From Brachycybe producta (Eukaryota > Arthropoda > Diplopoda > Playtdesmida > Andrognathidae), in NCBI GenBank assembly GCA_036925085.1, contig JAUPFP010000007.1:4389058-4453057 (forward strand): a stretch of 64,000 nucleotides of DNA, read 5' to 3'. Numbering within the stretch: the stretch's first letter is position 1; every line of letters starts with the position of its first letter. The notes under the pieces are model-generated. The model searched no databases, had not been told where the DNA came from, and saw only the letters and a list, made by a program, of their open reading frames with translations. The position numbers and the translations under genes are program-made. Positions 34,501-48,400 of this stretch are shown piece after piece.

Positions 34501-37500
34501 ATTTTTGCAGGAACTATAATCAATGGAGAAAAATATACTCGTTAGGAATATTAATCCCGTTTTCTTAGTAAGTAATTTCACTCTGTAAACATTGTGTCAA
34601 TTTAACGCTAAAAATAAATGTTTCAAAAATAATATAAAAACACTTCGTCGAAATAAAGAAAATTACTTCAATTGAAAACTACGGCCTACCCGTGGAAACG
34701 GGCGAGTTTGAAATTACTCGGGATGACTCTCCTTCGCCGACGATCGTAGAAGCTTTCACCCAAAACTCATACTGAAGATTCTCGTTTAAGCCACGAGCTT
34801 CGTAATAAAACTGAGATGGTGGCAACGTAAAACTAGAAGGAGACTGCAAATAAAACACAAATAAACAATCATCAGAATGTCTTACAGTTTGTAAAATAAA
34901 ATCTCTCTCATTTTTTTCTAAATATATCTGTACTTGTCTGTAATCGTCAACAATTCGCATGTAAACAGTGTATTTAGTGATGATTCCATTTGGAGACTCA
35001 GGTGCAATCCACGAAACGATGATTGCATCCGAAGACATTGGCAGCACTTTGATATGAGCAGGAGGTCCTGGAACTATGATGATAGAATAATATGAAAATT
35101 TTAGTGTAGGTCATTTTATTTAAATTTGTGTTTTCGCTAGATTTTTACTATTTTCTCAAGAATCTCGAAGATGGAAAAATCGCAGACAAACATTTCTGAA
35201 ATAATGTGAAGCCGGCAACAACATGGAATGTATTCGCAAAACTTATGTTTAGTAAGTTTGGTTGTTATTTCAAGTGCTGTTGTTACTTGGCATATGGCAT
35301 CAGTAATTTTAGCAGCTCAGGGAGACTGCCTCATTCGCCCCTTTTCAAGCACTCCCTTACACGCCCTTAAAAGCTAAACCGCTCAGTAGATGAAATTTTA
35401 AACTAAAGTAAAAACATAGACATGAACGCCTGTGTATTTTCTAGTTTTTAAATAAACAATTAAAAACACAAGCCTGTTAGCTACCCAAACACTTAAGGTA
35501 CGCTTCACACGGAATACTTTGTGTCGCCACAAAGTGACGCCACGTAGTGTTTGACGCAGCTTGCTTCACACGGATCACCACAGAAAACAATAGAATGTTG
35601 TATGAGCATTTCCTTGGTATTACCTTGATCATCATTGATAAACAGCGGTATTCGCCACTCGTGGCTGCACTCAAACATTCATCGCCACTGGCGGAACGAA
35701 AAAAACGGTCGCGGTGTCTTGGGTGAACACCCCATAGTAATCGATGGCCAGCCAAAAATTAACGCATTTTGTGGCGACACAAGAGTGACTCGTGTGAAGC
35801 GGACTTAACATGAGAACAAACACACTGATACACGAAGTTAGGGCCAGATTCAAAGTTGTGGTGCCCTTTTAGCTAAGCAACTGCAATATTGCGCCCCCCC
35901 CACATTCACTTCCCTCTTAAATCTGTTAATGTTCTTACACTAAGTCTCAGAATTACAATTTAGTATCTAACAATTCTAAGTATTTAGTTGCTGCCATAGT
36001 CCAGTTGCTTTTAGCAATTAATCCAGATTATCAAATTATGTAGTTCTAAATGATACGCCCATTTCTGAAATATCTGCGGCTAGAGCTCCAGAATTACCAT
36101 CTTCCTTTGTTCGACAGTAGATCGAAGGACTTTTAGTTCCATCTCCGGCTCCAGTATAAGCTTGTATTTGAACTGTATAGTTGGTATACTTTTCGAGAGA
36201 TTGAAGTTCCATCTCAGTGGCTGTGATGGTACGAAATTGCAGTTTTGGTTTCACTGCTTTAGAAACAAACGAAAAATCAAATAAGACTTACATAACACGT
36301 AAAAATGAATTAATTTTTTAAGAGTACCATTAAATTCTTCATTTGGTTTGTAAATAATACGATATCCGCGTAAGATTCCGTTAAGAGACTGAGAAGGAGG
36401 AGGATTCCAAGACAAATGAAGAGCTTGAGAAGACGACGAAACACATTTTATGTTGCTCGGTGGTTGACTCGGAACTATGGAATCAAAAGTTAATTTATAA
36501 GAAGGCAAAAAATTAAGTGGCTGTTTGTGATTGCATTTCTTACCATCTTCTAATGTTGTGGCCACCACCTCTTGTGAACTTGGTCCCAATCCGATATTAT
36601 TATAAGCTTGAATAATAATGACGTATTTTGTGAACTTGTCCAAGTCTTCAAGTACAATATCACCACGGACATCATTTTTAAAGTCTATTGTCTTGAACGT
36701 GAATAAATCTGTGGAGTCCAACGGACGATGTCCAATTCGATAACCTGTGATTTGACCATTCCAGTTTTCACGCTTTGGAGGCTTTCAATTAAAAAAAAAA
36801 CAAGAACAGAATTTTTTAAATGGACAACATAATCCTATTTTATAAAGTCTAGGCTCAATCAAACACATTTTTAAAAAGAAAGTACACAAAAACCATTAAA
36901 CATAAATTTACAATCTGCCATAAAAAACATTTAGCAATAAAACGCTGTGGTGCGTTGCCACTGAAGCTCAAATGGATCACACATCTCCAAATAGTCATCT
37001 TTTTTTAATTTTCAAAATTTTTTTGTAATTTTTTAAGCTTTTTGAGACTTCTGAAACCATTTGAGCCTTCTTGAATACTTTCAAAATATTAAAATCATGT
37101 ACTCCTGTATCCTAAAATTTTACTTAAGCCAAAGTGAAACTTAAAAGCTCTTCATAGACTTATTAAGAGTCTTCTTTTATGGTTAAAGCTTAATTTTAGT
37201 TTAAGCAACATTTCTTATTGAAAATTGAAACTTCTGAAGAAAGTTCCGCCCTCCTAGGGCATTTTCACGGCGTTTAAAAACAATTACACATAGCCATGAA
37301 AGTTTTTGAGGCAAATTTCTATGAAATGTAGTTGTTTTCTAGTGAATTTAGGCCTCAGGGCATGAACAACATGCTAAGACCACCGTGAATGATTGGAAAC
37401 ATAAAAAACAACTGAATGGATCATTTTTTGGCTAAAATATTCATATAAAGATACATATTTTTTATTTGCAATAAATACATTTCAGAGGAAAAACAAACAG

Positions 37501-40500
37501 TTTTACCTTCCACTTCACTTTCAAACTTTGTGATGTGATTGGTTCAACAGTTACGTTTAATGGAGCTCCATCAGGAACTAATAAAATTAATAGATGGGAA
37601 CTTATTAATGTAAATTATATATCGAAATAAATTCTGCGGTTATACTGATGATCCACCTTCTTCGGCCATGACAATAGAAACGGGACTACTCGGTGTTCCA
37701 ATCCCGACGGCATTTTCAGCAGCCACGGATGTATCATACTCCACAGCAGGTTTTAAATCATTGATGATGGCCGTAGTCTCTTCACCACTTACAGATAGAT
37801 TACGTTTGTCAACTACCCAAGCATCTAAACAAAAGGAAATTACACCAACCACAGATTTATATAGAAATATTGCATACTTTCGAAGTTGATTGTTTCCACT
37901 TACTACTAACAGCTTTGATGTGAATTACGTATCGAAGAAGAGGACTATTTCCATCAAATGCAGATGTCCAAGAAGCACGAAGTGATCTGCTACCCTGTAG
38001 AAATACCTTCACGTTCTGTGGAGGTTCTGGAGGCTCTGATTTCATTGAAATTACAAAAAGTTTTGCTATTAATGCTTTTTTGTTGTTATAGGAAATAGAA
38101 AAGGGTTTCCACCTTGAACTATGAGAAAAATCCAAGCTTGATCTTTGCCGTAATCATTTGAAGCCAAACATGAAAATTCAGAAGTGTCATCTCGGCTTGT
38201 TCTGGATACGACTAATTCGGAAACAAATCCCTTCGAAGTCACTTTTTCACGGATTGAAAATCTAAATACATTTCATAATAGTGAAACTATTGGTTAAAAA
38301 CTTAACAAGGTAAACAAAGGTGTATTTATAATTTTTTTATCATAATACAAATTGAATTATTTTTTAAAACGTCAAAAAAAGTATAATTTTGTCTTTTTAT
38401 TAATAAAATACCATAACAAGTTTATTTTAAAAATTGCACCTTTTTACTCTTCTCGTTTAAGATTGGTTTAAAGTGTAAACGCCTCTCGAAGAACACGAAA
38501 GAAACACTTAAAAGTGTTTAGAAAACAGAAGGGTAGTTCAATCACGTAAGAGTAATTTCATGCTGATATATTTTAAAATAAGCTTTTTATGTTAGACTGA
38601 AAATGGCCCAACCTAAAGCATACAATGTTAGTTAATTTGTGCCCATAAAAAGTTAATTTTGAAAGATATCACCATGAAAATACCATTAAGTGATTCAGCT
38701 ACCGTTTTACTTTCGAACACACTTTCACACTTTCAGTTTCTTTTTAGCATTGCTCCTGAATACTGTATAGAAAAAATGAAAATGAAAATAAAACTGATTA
38801 CCCTACCTACTTTTCTTCCTGACATCCAAACGTTGATTCTGCACTTTCCATTCAATGGCAATCGGCATGTCTCCATTGCTTTCACAAGATAGAACAACTT
38901 CATGGCCTTTCTTCACAGTTTGATTGCGAAATTTCTCAAGAAAATAAGCCGGTGCTTGAGACATGAAACATTAAATTACAAAAACACATTTTGAATTTCT
39001 ACCTCGAAAAACATTATTTTTTTTATTTAAGAAAAATGTGCACTTGTCCAGAATAATTTACTACTTTAAAGATCCTCTCCATAAACCACAAAACCTCATC
39101 TGAAATATGTTCTTATATAGAGGAAACTAAAAGTATTTAAGTTGCACTAAAGCATTTTAGCCACCCATTTGTGGTGCCCGTATTACAAGGTCTCGTATAT
39201 TCTATTCGCTAATGACCCATGAAATTCCCTTATGTGTGGAAAATGTATTGCAAAAATGTGATAAGTCTACTTTCATATATAGAAATTTTTATAGGTTAGC
39301 ATCTGCATACAAGTATACATTTGCCACATGGATGCACAACACAAAAACGTGCTGCAAAAAAAAGTAAAGAGAGACAAGAGCCAAGGAGACACATTGCGTT
39401 TACGACTCATAACGGCACACACAATATTGAAACCAATAGAAAACTTTCAGAAAACATCTTCTTATTCTTCTTTTTCTTCATCATCCTTTCAATTGCAAGC
39501 TTAACACACTTTTTGAGCTAAGAAAATAAACTTTGCAGTTACTTCTTTTTCTTTTCGAGAGGAAGTTAATGCAAATTTATGACTGACAAAAGCTCTATGA
39601 TTATATATGTGTGCTGGCAACAATATATATTATATGGCTGAACTTCTTTTTTTTTAAATAAAAACCCACCACAAAATAATAAAACACTAACATGAAATAG
39701 CTTTAGACAATGTTAGTACTTTTTCATTTGGTTGCTATACGAAATACATTTGAGAAAAGAAAAATCTTCAAACACGGTTGAAGAGATAATGCAAATGGAT
39801 TACCCTCATCAATCCGGTCCAAATAAATTACCAGTTAATTAGTATGAGATAAAGCACTCAACCTTTTTTTTTAGTAGCATTGTTTAATGATGCTTAGATT
39901 TAATGTAAAAGCCGTTTTTAAATAAATTAAGATTGAAACGAAGGGCTAAATCATGTTTCAAGTTTTACATTTTTAAGACGTTTGCTAATTGATTTATCGT
40001 AATTGCAAGTAACTTCATGATAACGAATTGTGTCGAATAAGAAGAATAATAACAACAACAACAACAACAACAACATCATCATCATCATCATCAAGTAAAA
40101 AAAAACTCTTTTAATAAATAAACTTACCATGAACTTTGAGAAAAATGACTTTTCCAAGACTAGCTCCAACACTATTGTTAGCTTGACATAAATAGTAGCC
40201 TTGGTCAGTTTCGTGAATGGATGTCATCAGAAGTGATCCGTTCGAATACATGTAATTCCGACCACTGGAATAATCAATTGGAACGTAATCTCCGGGAAGT
40301 CTACCTAGCAAATTACGAAAACTAATCCATAAAAAACCACATTTTTTAAAAAAATACAATAAAACACAAGGTGGTTTTTCTCAGTTTGTGTTTTACATTT
40401 TTGGTAATTATCCTTACCGTGTATTAAAACTGGACGCCACATTGTAAAACCGTTATTTTTTAGCACAATTTAGCACTTTTCTTAATTTGGTTTTAAATTG

Positions 40501-43500
40501 TAAGCCCCCCACTCGAACTATACGTACTCTGTTTTTCAGAAGCAAAATAACGAGAGTATAGAAACTAAGGATAATAGATAAAGTTATCTACTATCCTTAA
40601 TAGAAACTGTTTTAGAAGCTAGAAAGATAGTCCAATCACTTATAGGTATTTTCATGTTGATATCTTTTGAATAAGCTTTTTATATCAAATTGAAAATGAT
40701 CCAACTTTAACTAGAGGATATTTTTTATTTTTTGTCTATACAGTATATTTATAAAAATACTATGAAGTGATTCAACTACCGGTCGTTCTAGCTTGTAACA
40801 CACTTTCAATTACTCTTTAGTATTGCTCTTGAAACTCATAAAACTTCTTAAGTTTCTTGTTAAAAATATATATTTCAAAGTTGATTATAAAAAAACTGGG
40901 CATCTTAATCTTTGTACCAATGTCTATGCACAATTTATCTAATTACATCTTAAATATCGAAAAATTTAAAACCAAGCATCTTCTGTAGTACAGTATTATT
41001 AATTATTCATAAATTGATCCAAAACTAAATAATCAGTTATAAGACAAGTAGTTATCAATAAGTAGTTATTAAATTTTGTCATTTTACACAACCAAAATAA
41101 CCGTCCTGTATTTTATTTGTAGTTTCTCACCCATGGCCCTTTTCCAAGTGATGGACGGCCTCGGTTGGCCATCTGCCTGACAGTCAATGATGATACTCTT
41201 GCCAGTTACGATCGACGAATCTTTAGGTTCGTGAATCCATCGGGGTGGAACTTTTTTGTGTTTGAAAAGACAGTAAATTTCAGCTTAACAATGATTGAGA
41301 GACACTTTTATTTTTTTATTCCAGTCGAGCTCACCAAGAACCATGAGCTCGGCTGTGTAATTGACAACAGCTGCGGCATTCTGAGCAACACAAGTGTAGT
41401 TCCCATTGTCTTTTGGTGTGATGTGTTGTACAACTAACGTGCTTGTGAGATCATCAAAACTTCGAACAATGAGATCGACAGTGGGACGGACTCTAATACC
41501 ATCCTTATGCCACGACATGGTGATCGGTTGATTCCCGTGGAAGACAGAACAGGTGATGGACGCTCTCATTCCTTCTTGAATATCACGAGGAAAAGAGAAA
41601 GGACTGATCTTCGGAGGATCTTTATGGAAATAATAATAAAAAACTATGTAAAAATCGATTTGAAAAAGTCAATAAATAATCTTCTGACAATCACAAAAAG
41701 AGAGCTTTGGTGCAAACTGAAGAAACGTGTATCAATACAACAGTTCTCATCAATAAACAAATGTGTCTGATATTGAAGGCAAAAACAAATTTTACATTTG
41801 AAACGTGCAGAAATGATTTAAAAATGATTAAGGTGTTTCATGAACAGCTGATTTTTGGACTCTGGTTAGTTTGCGTTTGAGGAGTAATACTTAGAAGACA
41901 TTGAAACTTTATTAGAAACTAGAACGGTTGCTGAATCACTTAATTTATATTCGTGTTGATATAAGCTTATTTCAAAATAAACTTCTTATGACAAAAATTT
42001 AAAAAATACTGTCTGCTAAGCATCGACTGCTTTAAAGTTGGATCAGTTTCAAACTCACTTAGAAAGCTTATTTTAGATATCAACATGATCCTACCCTTAA
42101 ATGAATGAGCTCACTTCTAGTTTCTAAAACACTTTCAAGTTTATCTTAATTTACCTTCTAAAAGACAGAATAACCAGAGTTTGAGGAAACATTTACACTT
42201 TAAAAAGAGCTTAAATAAAATCATTTGTCAACTATGATAAATTTGATGCTTTCATTATACGTGCAACGTTTGATAATTTTGATCTACAGCATAAAGACTA
42301 GAAAATGCATTTTGAAGCATTTTCCTGCGACATTTCAAATACGAGCGTACAGTCAAACTCGACTAGAAGAAAACGAGTGTTTTGTGACGTTATAACCGTG
42401 TGACCTTGTATCCGAGGTTAGTGTACCTATTTTTGTCATTAAAATACATATTATTAGTAAAAAAAATATGAATTTCATACACGTCCAGATTCCATAGACG
42501 TTTAATTTTGGCGCAATTCTTCCCAAAGGACTCCTTTAGTTATAATTCTTGCACAAATTAAATTGACGACCAATTTCCGTTTTCAATGAAACCAGTAAAA
42601 TTCATAAATATTTTGTCGTTATAGCCGAGGTAAAGTGACGTTATAACCGAGAAAAAATAACATTATTTATATAGGAATCTTTTTTAATTGGCACCATGTT
42701 GTCGTTATAGCCGGGTTGTCGTTATATCCGATATCACTATAACCGAATGATTGAAACAAAGTATTTTTCTATAAATTTTGTATACTGTATGTATATGCAT
42801 ATTTCAGATTTTCCAAAAGAATAGGCTATGCTTAGTTTTTTTTTTTTCGTGCTCCTCCTATATTTTATAATTATTATCTTCATGTAAATTCTTATAAAAA
42901 AAATGTATATATATATAAGCATTTACGTGCATAGCAATTACTATGAGGTTGGATAAAGAAAAAATATACATATATATATATATAATGTATAAAAAAACCA
43001 AGATGCTGCAGCATTTTGCGTCAGATCATGCATATCAATGAATGTCCCAAAGCATCGAGCAACATGCGCAAAGTAATTAAGAAGAGGCCCAGATGGGAAA
43101 AGAATATCATTGAACAACAGTGAAGCAAAAGAGAAGGGAAAAAAAATGAAGCACAGAAGAAAGCAACAAAAAAAACAAGACATCGACGTAAAGTGTCCTT
43201 GCATCATTCATTCCATTACCCATAACGGTGACATAAAGATCTCCTTGAGCCGCTCTCGTAATATCATCGCCCTTTGCAATACAAGTGTATCTTCCGGCAT
43301 CACCAACTCTTTGGACATCCTGTACCACTAAAGTGCCATTGGGATACACCTTTTGACGATGGTTTATGGGTAAAACTGTACCATCTAAATATATTTTATG
43401 GGATAAAGAAAGAAAAAAAGACAAAAGTTAAAAGCAATAATATGATCATATAGACTGGAAATAAGAAAGATATTTAAAGTGGAAGAAAATACTCGAGACG

Positions 43501-44011
43501 ACACTAGACTGCATTCTATACATATATATATTCTCATAACTTCTGTCATAGCTGATCGAGAAGACACCAAAGAACAAAAAAAAGTAGGCCTCTATACAGC
43601 TAAGAGAACTACAATCCACAAATAACAGGGCTCGTAATTTCAAATGACACATAGACACAAACACACATCCATGATCATTTTAATACAATTCTCCAATGAC
43701 TCCTCCGTCATTGTGGTTGATATTACAACGCGATCTCTTAGAGAATTCGACAAAATATACTTCATTTGGTGTATCTCCAGGGTTAGGTTAAATATATATA
43801 TGTAGAATATACAGTATGTTCCAGAACCAATGCCTAATTCTACTTTAGGTGTTTGTGTGTGTTTTTTTTCTGCACTTGTGGTCGAGCCATTCGTTGCCAC
43901 TACAGAAGAAAGTTCATGGCGAAATGATTCATAATGTAATTCCATAATTCAATTACGTATATAATCGATAATACAATAATCAACACAATTCAGTATATAC
44001 ATGTGTTTGTG

Positions 44012-44086
<75 letters not shown>

Positions 44087-44935
44087 ATTATGTTGTGAAT
44101 ATCTGTATTTAAATTGTGGATGTACATGCTCATAAATATTGAAATTATTGATATCCGTAATTGGGATATTTTGACATGAACAACCCTCCATAATGGTTTA
44201 ACCACAAACGCAGAAAAAACACGCCTTTTCAAAGTATAAGAGTAGTGCAGCTAAATCGTTTACAATTAAATATATAAAACAAATTAAATATCATATACAA
44301 CTTCAGTTGATTATTCAGAACATGTCAAAATATATCTAAAAAAAATTAAACAAGTTTGTAAAGAATTAAAAAAGTTATTCATTTTTAAAAATTAGTATGT
44401 AGTTTTTTTTCTCTCTTATGAAATCAATTTTTAAACTTTTCTTTTTAATTCAATACTTTTTTTATTAAAATACCAATTTATTTAATATTTTTTGTATTAC
44501 CACATTTTTATATGTAATTAACAATTAATTTAAGTTTCAAACGTATAGCTTTTATTATTTCTGAGATATTATATTTTAAACAACAGACTGTGTTATACTG
44601 TAAAAGTATATTTTAAAAATGAACTGAAGTGTTAGTTCTGAATCATACTGTATAAATTACAAAAAATTTCTAGGCCCAGTCTAAGTTTAATTTAGTAAAA
44701 CACATATACACCGTATAGACAAACAAATTGGATGAGTGAGTGAAAATGACAAATAAAAGTAAATATTACAGTTTTTGGTCATTAAATAAAACGGCCATAG
44801 ATGAAAGTGACGGTCAATAATAACTATTTTAACAATCACCGTTTGAAATTTATCATTTAATACATTGCATCTCGTAAACTCGGTTAATTTAAAACTGGCA
44901 TTAATGTGGTTAATATAAAAATGAAAAATTAATCT

Positions 44936-45003
<68 letters not shown>

Positions 45004-45413
45004 TCTCTCTCTCTCTCTATCTCACTCTCTCTCACTCTTTCACTCTTTCTTTTTATTCTTCTTATTCTGCTGCTGGAAATAACATTCATTGTAAATATGA
45101 AAGCAACAGAGCATAAAGAGAGATTCGTTCAGCAGAATTAATTAAGTCGATTATTTGCTCATTAAATTTGAGAGCAATTAATTTTGTCACAAGAAGAAAA
45201 AGAGTTTTTTTTTGTTGTAAAAGTTTTGAATTTAGGCCCATTTATTCAACCAAGCAACCAACCAATCAGAATTTTATACCGAATCCCATATAAACACAAA
45301 ACTCTTTCTCTCTCCCTTTGATCGTCCCTTTTCTCTTCACCATGACAAATTATATAATTAGTGATGCTTCGTGCAAAAAAAAAATCTAACGTATATATGA
45401 AACACTATTTATA

Positions 45414-45484
<71 letters not shown>

Positions 45485-48400
45485 TGTTTGAATGCAGATT
45501 AAATAATATATTAGTCCCTTAGAATATACATGTATATATAAAAAATTAAAAGAAAACATATTTCATCCATTAAAATGTGTTCTCTAATTATTCCACTTGG
45601 TAACAAACAAAATTTGAAAGATGAGAATTTAATACACAACAAATTACGAAATTCTATCTTGTGTTAATTTTGTATAATAGATAAAATATAAATGTTATAA
45701 TATGTTTTTAATGGTATATTTACCTTTTTCCCATGTAATGGATTGAATGGGATATCCCGAAACACGACAACGAGTTGACCACAAACTGCCCGAAATAGCT
45801 GATACATTACGCATTGATCTAACAAAAGGTGGACCTAAAATGCATAACAATATGATCCATGTAATGATAACATTTTTTTAGAAAAATGATTTTCTACTCA
45901 AAACTGACCATAAACATCAACTCTTTGCTTGTGATCAACACTGCCCACATTGTTGACAACCAAACATCGATACTCGCCGCTGTCTTCGGCTCGAGCCATG
46001 CTCACATTCACATAACTAATAACATCACCATGGAGACTGATCTGTTCCTCCATGATGTAACGATCAGTTCCTTGGAGTGCCAAATCATCCAAAGTCCATC
46101 GAATTTGAGGTGGAGGATTTCCTGATGCAATACACTTTAGAGAAAATCCACTTCCAGGCTTCAATACTTCAGATTTGAATGTGTGCAACAACTGAGGCAT
46201 GGCATCTGAAAGAACACAAAACAAAAACATGGCTGTCTTCTTTAAATTGCACATTTAAAAAACAATTGCAACTTTATTTCTTAAGAGATGTGACCAGAAC
46301 ATATTTATGAACAAATAAAATTCTGATTAAACCATTTAGATTTTAAATAACAATTCTTAAAACAAGCACAATGTTTATTTCAAGTTAGAAAAAATTAATG
46401 GATGGAATAATGTTATTTCATTGACAGTTTAAAATAAACAATTTTTGAAAAATTGCTGAAATTACATAAAATTAAAAATATTGCATTTCGTTATTGTGTT
46501 CTTGTCTCAAATAAACATACAACTTATATTAACAATTGCTTCTAAAAAGCTAAAGAAAATCTCAACAACTATTATAACAAGATAGGCTAAAACTTAGGCT
46601 AGGACTACAACTTATTTTACGTCAACTTTAATGGCAATTAAATTCTAAAACAACTCAATTATTGCATGATGACAACCCACAGCTAATAGTACCTGTCACC
46701 TGTCCATTGCGTTTCTAACCTCGAACTTTTCGCTCTTTGTCATCACCAGCCTGTAATTTTGTCTATCATTATCCCTTGAAATTACCTTCATTTACCATTT
46801 CTTGTTATCCATTACTTTACTTGTCTAACTAACATTGTCTTCAAAAGATATAATATTACGTTCAATAACTTAGGAAAAAGAATAATACTTTGATTTTTAT
46901 TTACTCGAATGCAGCTTGAAAATGCTAAGTTTGGTAAACTCTAGCCATAAAACATACATAATGTCTTATTTTTTTTTACTGTTGCAAGTAAAAACGTCGA
47001 CTACATAGAAAAATTGCATTCAACTATACCGTAAGAAGAAAATACAGAAAAAAGATATATAATGTACAAAGTGTAATATATAGGTTAGCAAGCAGAGCGC
47101 TCAAGCGTTGAACTCGTGCTACTTAACCGTAAATTTCAGCTGCGGTTTTTGACGTTAATACCTCAGTCCATCATAAATTTAAGCATTTGCCCCCCCCCCC
47201 CCCCCACTGCCTCTTATAAAGGCAACAAACATACAATAAGACTTTGAAGAGAATTGAGGCACTTATTGCAGGTGGCATTGATGAAGAAAAAAAAATCTCA
47301 AAATGTTTGCAAAAAAAAAAGCAAGAACATTTCAAAATCGTGTTGTAAATACAACAAAAAACTATTGGTAGATTTTGTTGAGAAAAGTGGATAAGATTTA
47401 TAAACAATAACGAATTATGAAATATCACTAAGATGCAACATACAGTGTATACAGTATATAGGCCTAATTACTGTATTGTATTCTCATAAAGTTATATGAG
47501 TAAAAAGGCCAATAGGACTCTTAACTCTGAAGAAAAATTAACAATATTTTAAAAATGTTAACAATACTTTTTATTTTGTCATCTTGATAAATGAACTTTT
47601 ATGGCAGTTTCTAAAAAAAAAAACAATATAACTTTTGAAGATTTTCAACCGAAATAAAACATGTATAATTTAAAATTGCAATAAAAAGTGTACTTTATAT
47701 TAATTTTAAATTATACATTTTTGTTTATTAATCTATTTTTCAAAACGCTTTCAATGTTTTCTTAAATTTGTTTTAAAAAATACACAGCATACACATTTCT
47801 ATTGCATTGTTTCCTTGCATTTGCATTTGTAAAAGAGGGTTAAACAGTATGGAACCTTAAGGCAATATAAGTACTCCCAAAAAAAGGAAACATTTGTTGC
47901 CATTTGTTACAGTAACACACTGAATTGTGAATAATATTGATCACTTCTATTATTTACATTTAAAACAAAAACATTATAAAAACATTGGCTAATTAATAAT
48001 GATGACAAAAATAAAGAGAAACCCACCTACCTCCAAGCCTTAGTTCTGCAGTTGCCTGAACTGTCTTTTGTTCACTGCTCACAAAACACTGATACATTCC
48101 TCGAGCTTCTCTTTGTACAGATGCAATATGAAGACTGTCTCTAGTCTGATAACGAATTTGTTGTGAATTGTCTAATGGACGTGCATCCTTCATCCATTGG
48201 ACATCAGTAATTGGAAATCCAGAAAAACTACATTGAAAAGAGGCTGCTTTTCCAACGTCAATCACCTGTTTTGAAGGCTCGATATACGCATAAATTGGTG
48301 CTACAACAAAAAAAAATAAGAGAATATTAGGATGAATGTTTAAAATAATAATTTGAAAGTGAAAATCCTCTCTATTAATAGGCGTAGGGGAATTTCAACT

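Larger units (their letters stand above)
43385..45723 (-). other. Paralog B intron rich in microsatellites
   Basis: Within Ig6. (AT)n at 44014-44080, (CT)n at 44936-45018, (AT)n at 45415-45482. No exon seen. Confidence 0.7.

Noticed and set aside
41165-41770. Plus-strand open stretches over the Ig7-Ig8 exons
   Set aside because: Antisense shadows of verified Dscam exons.
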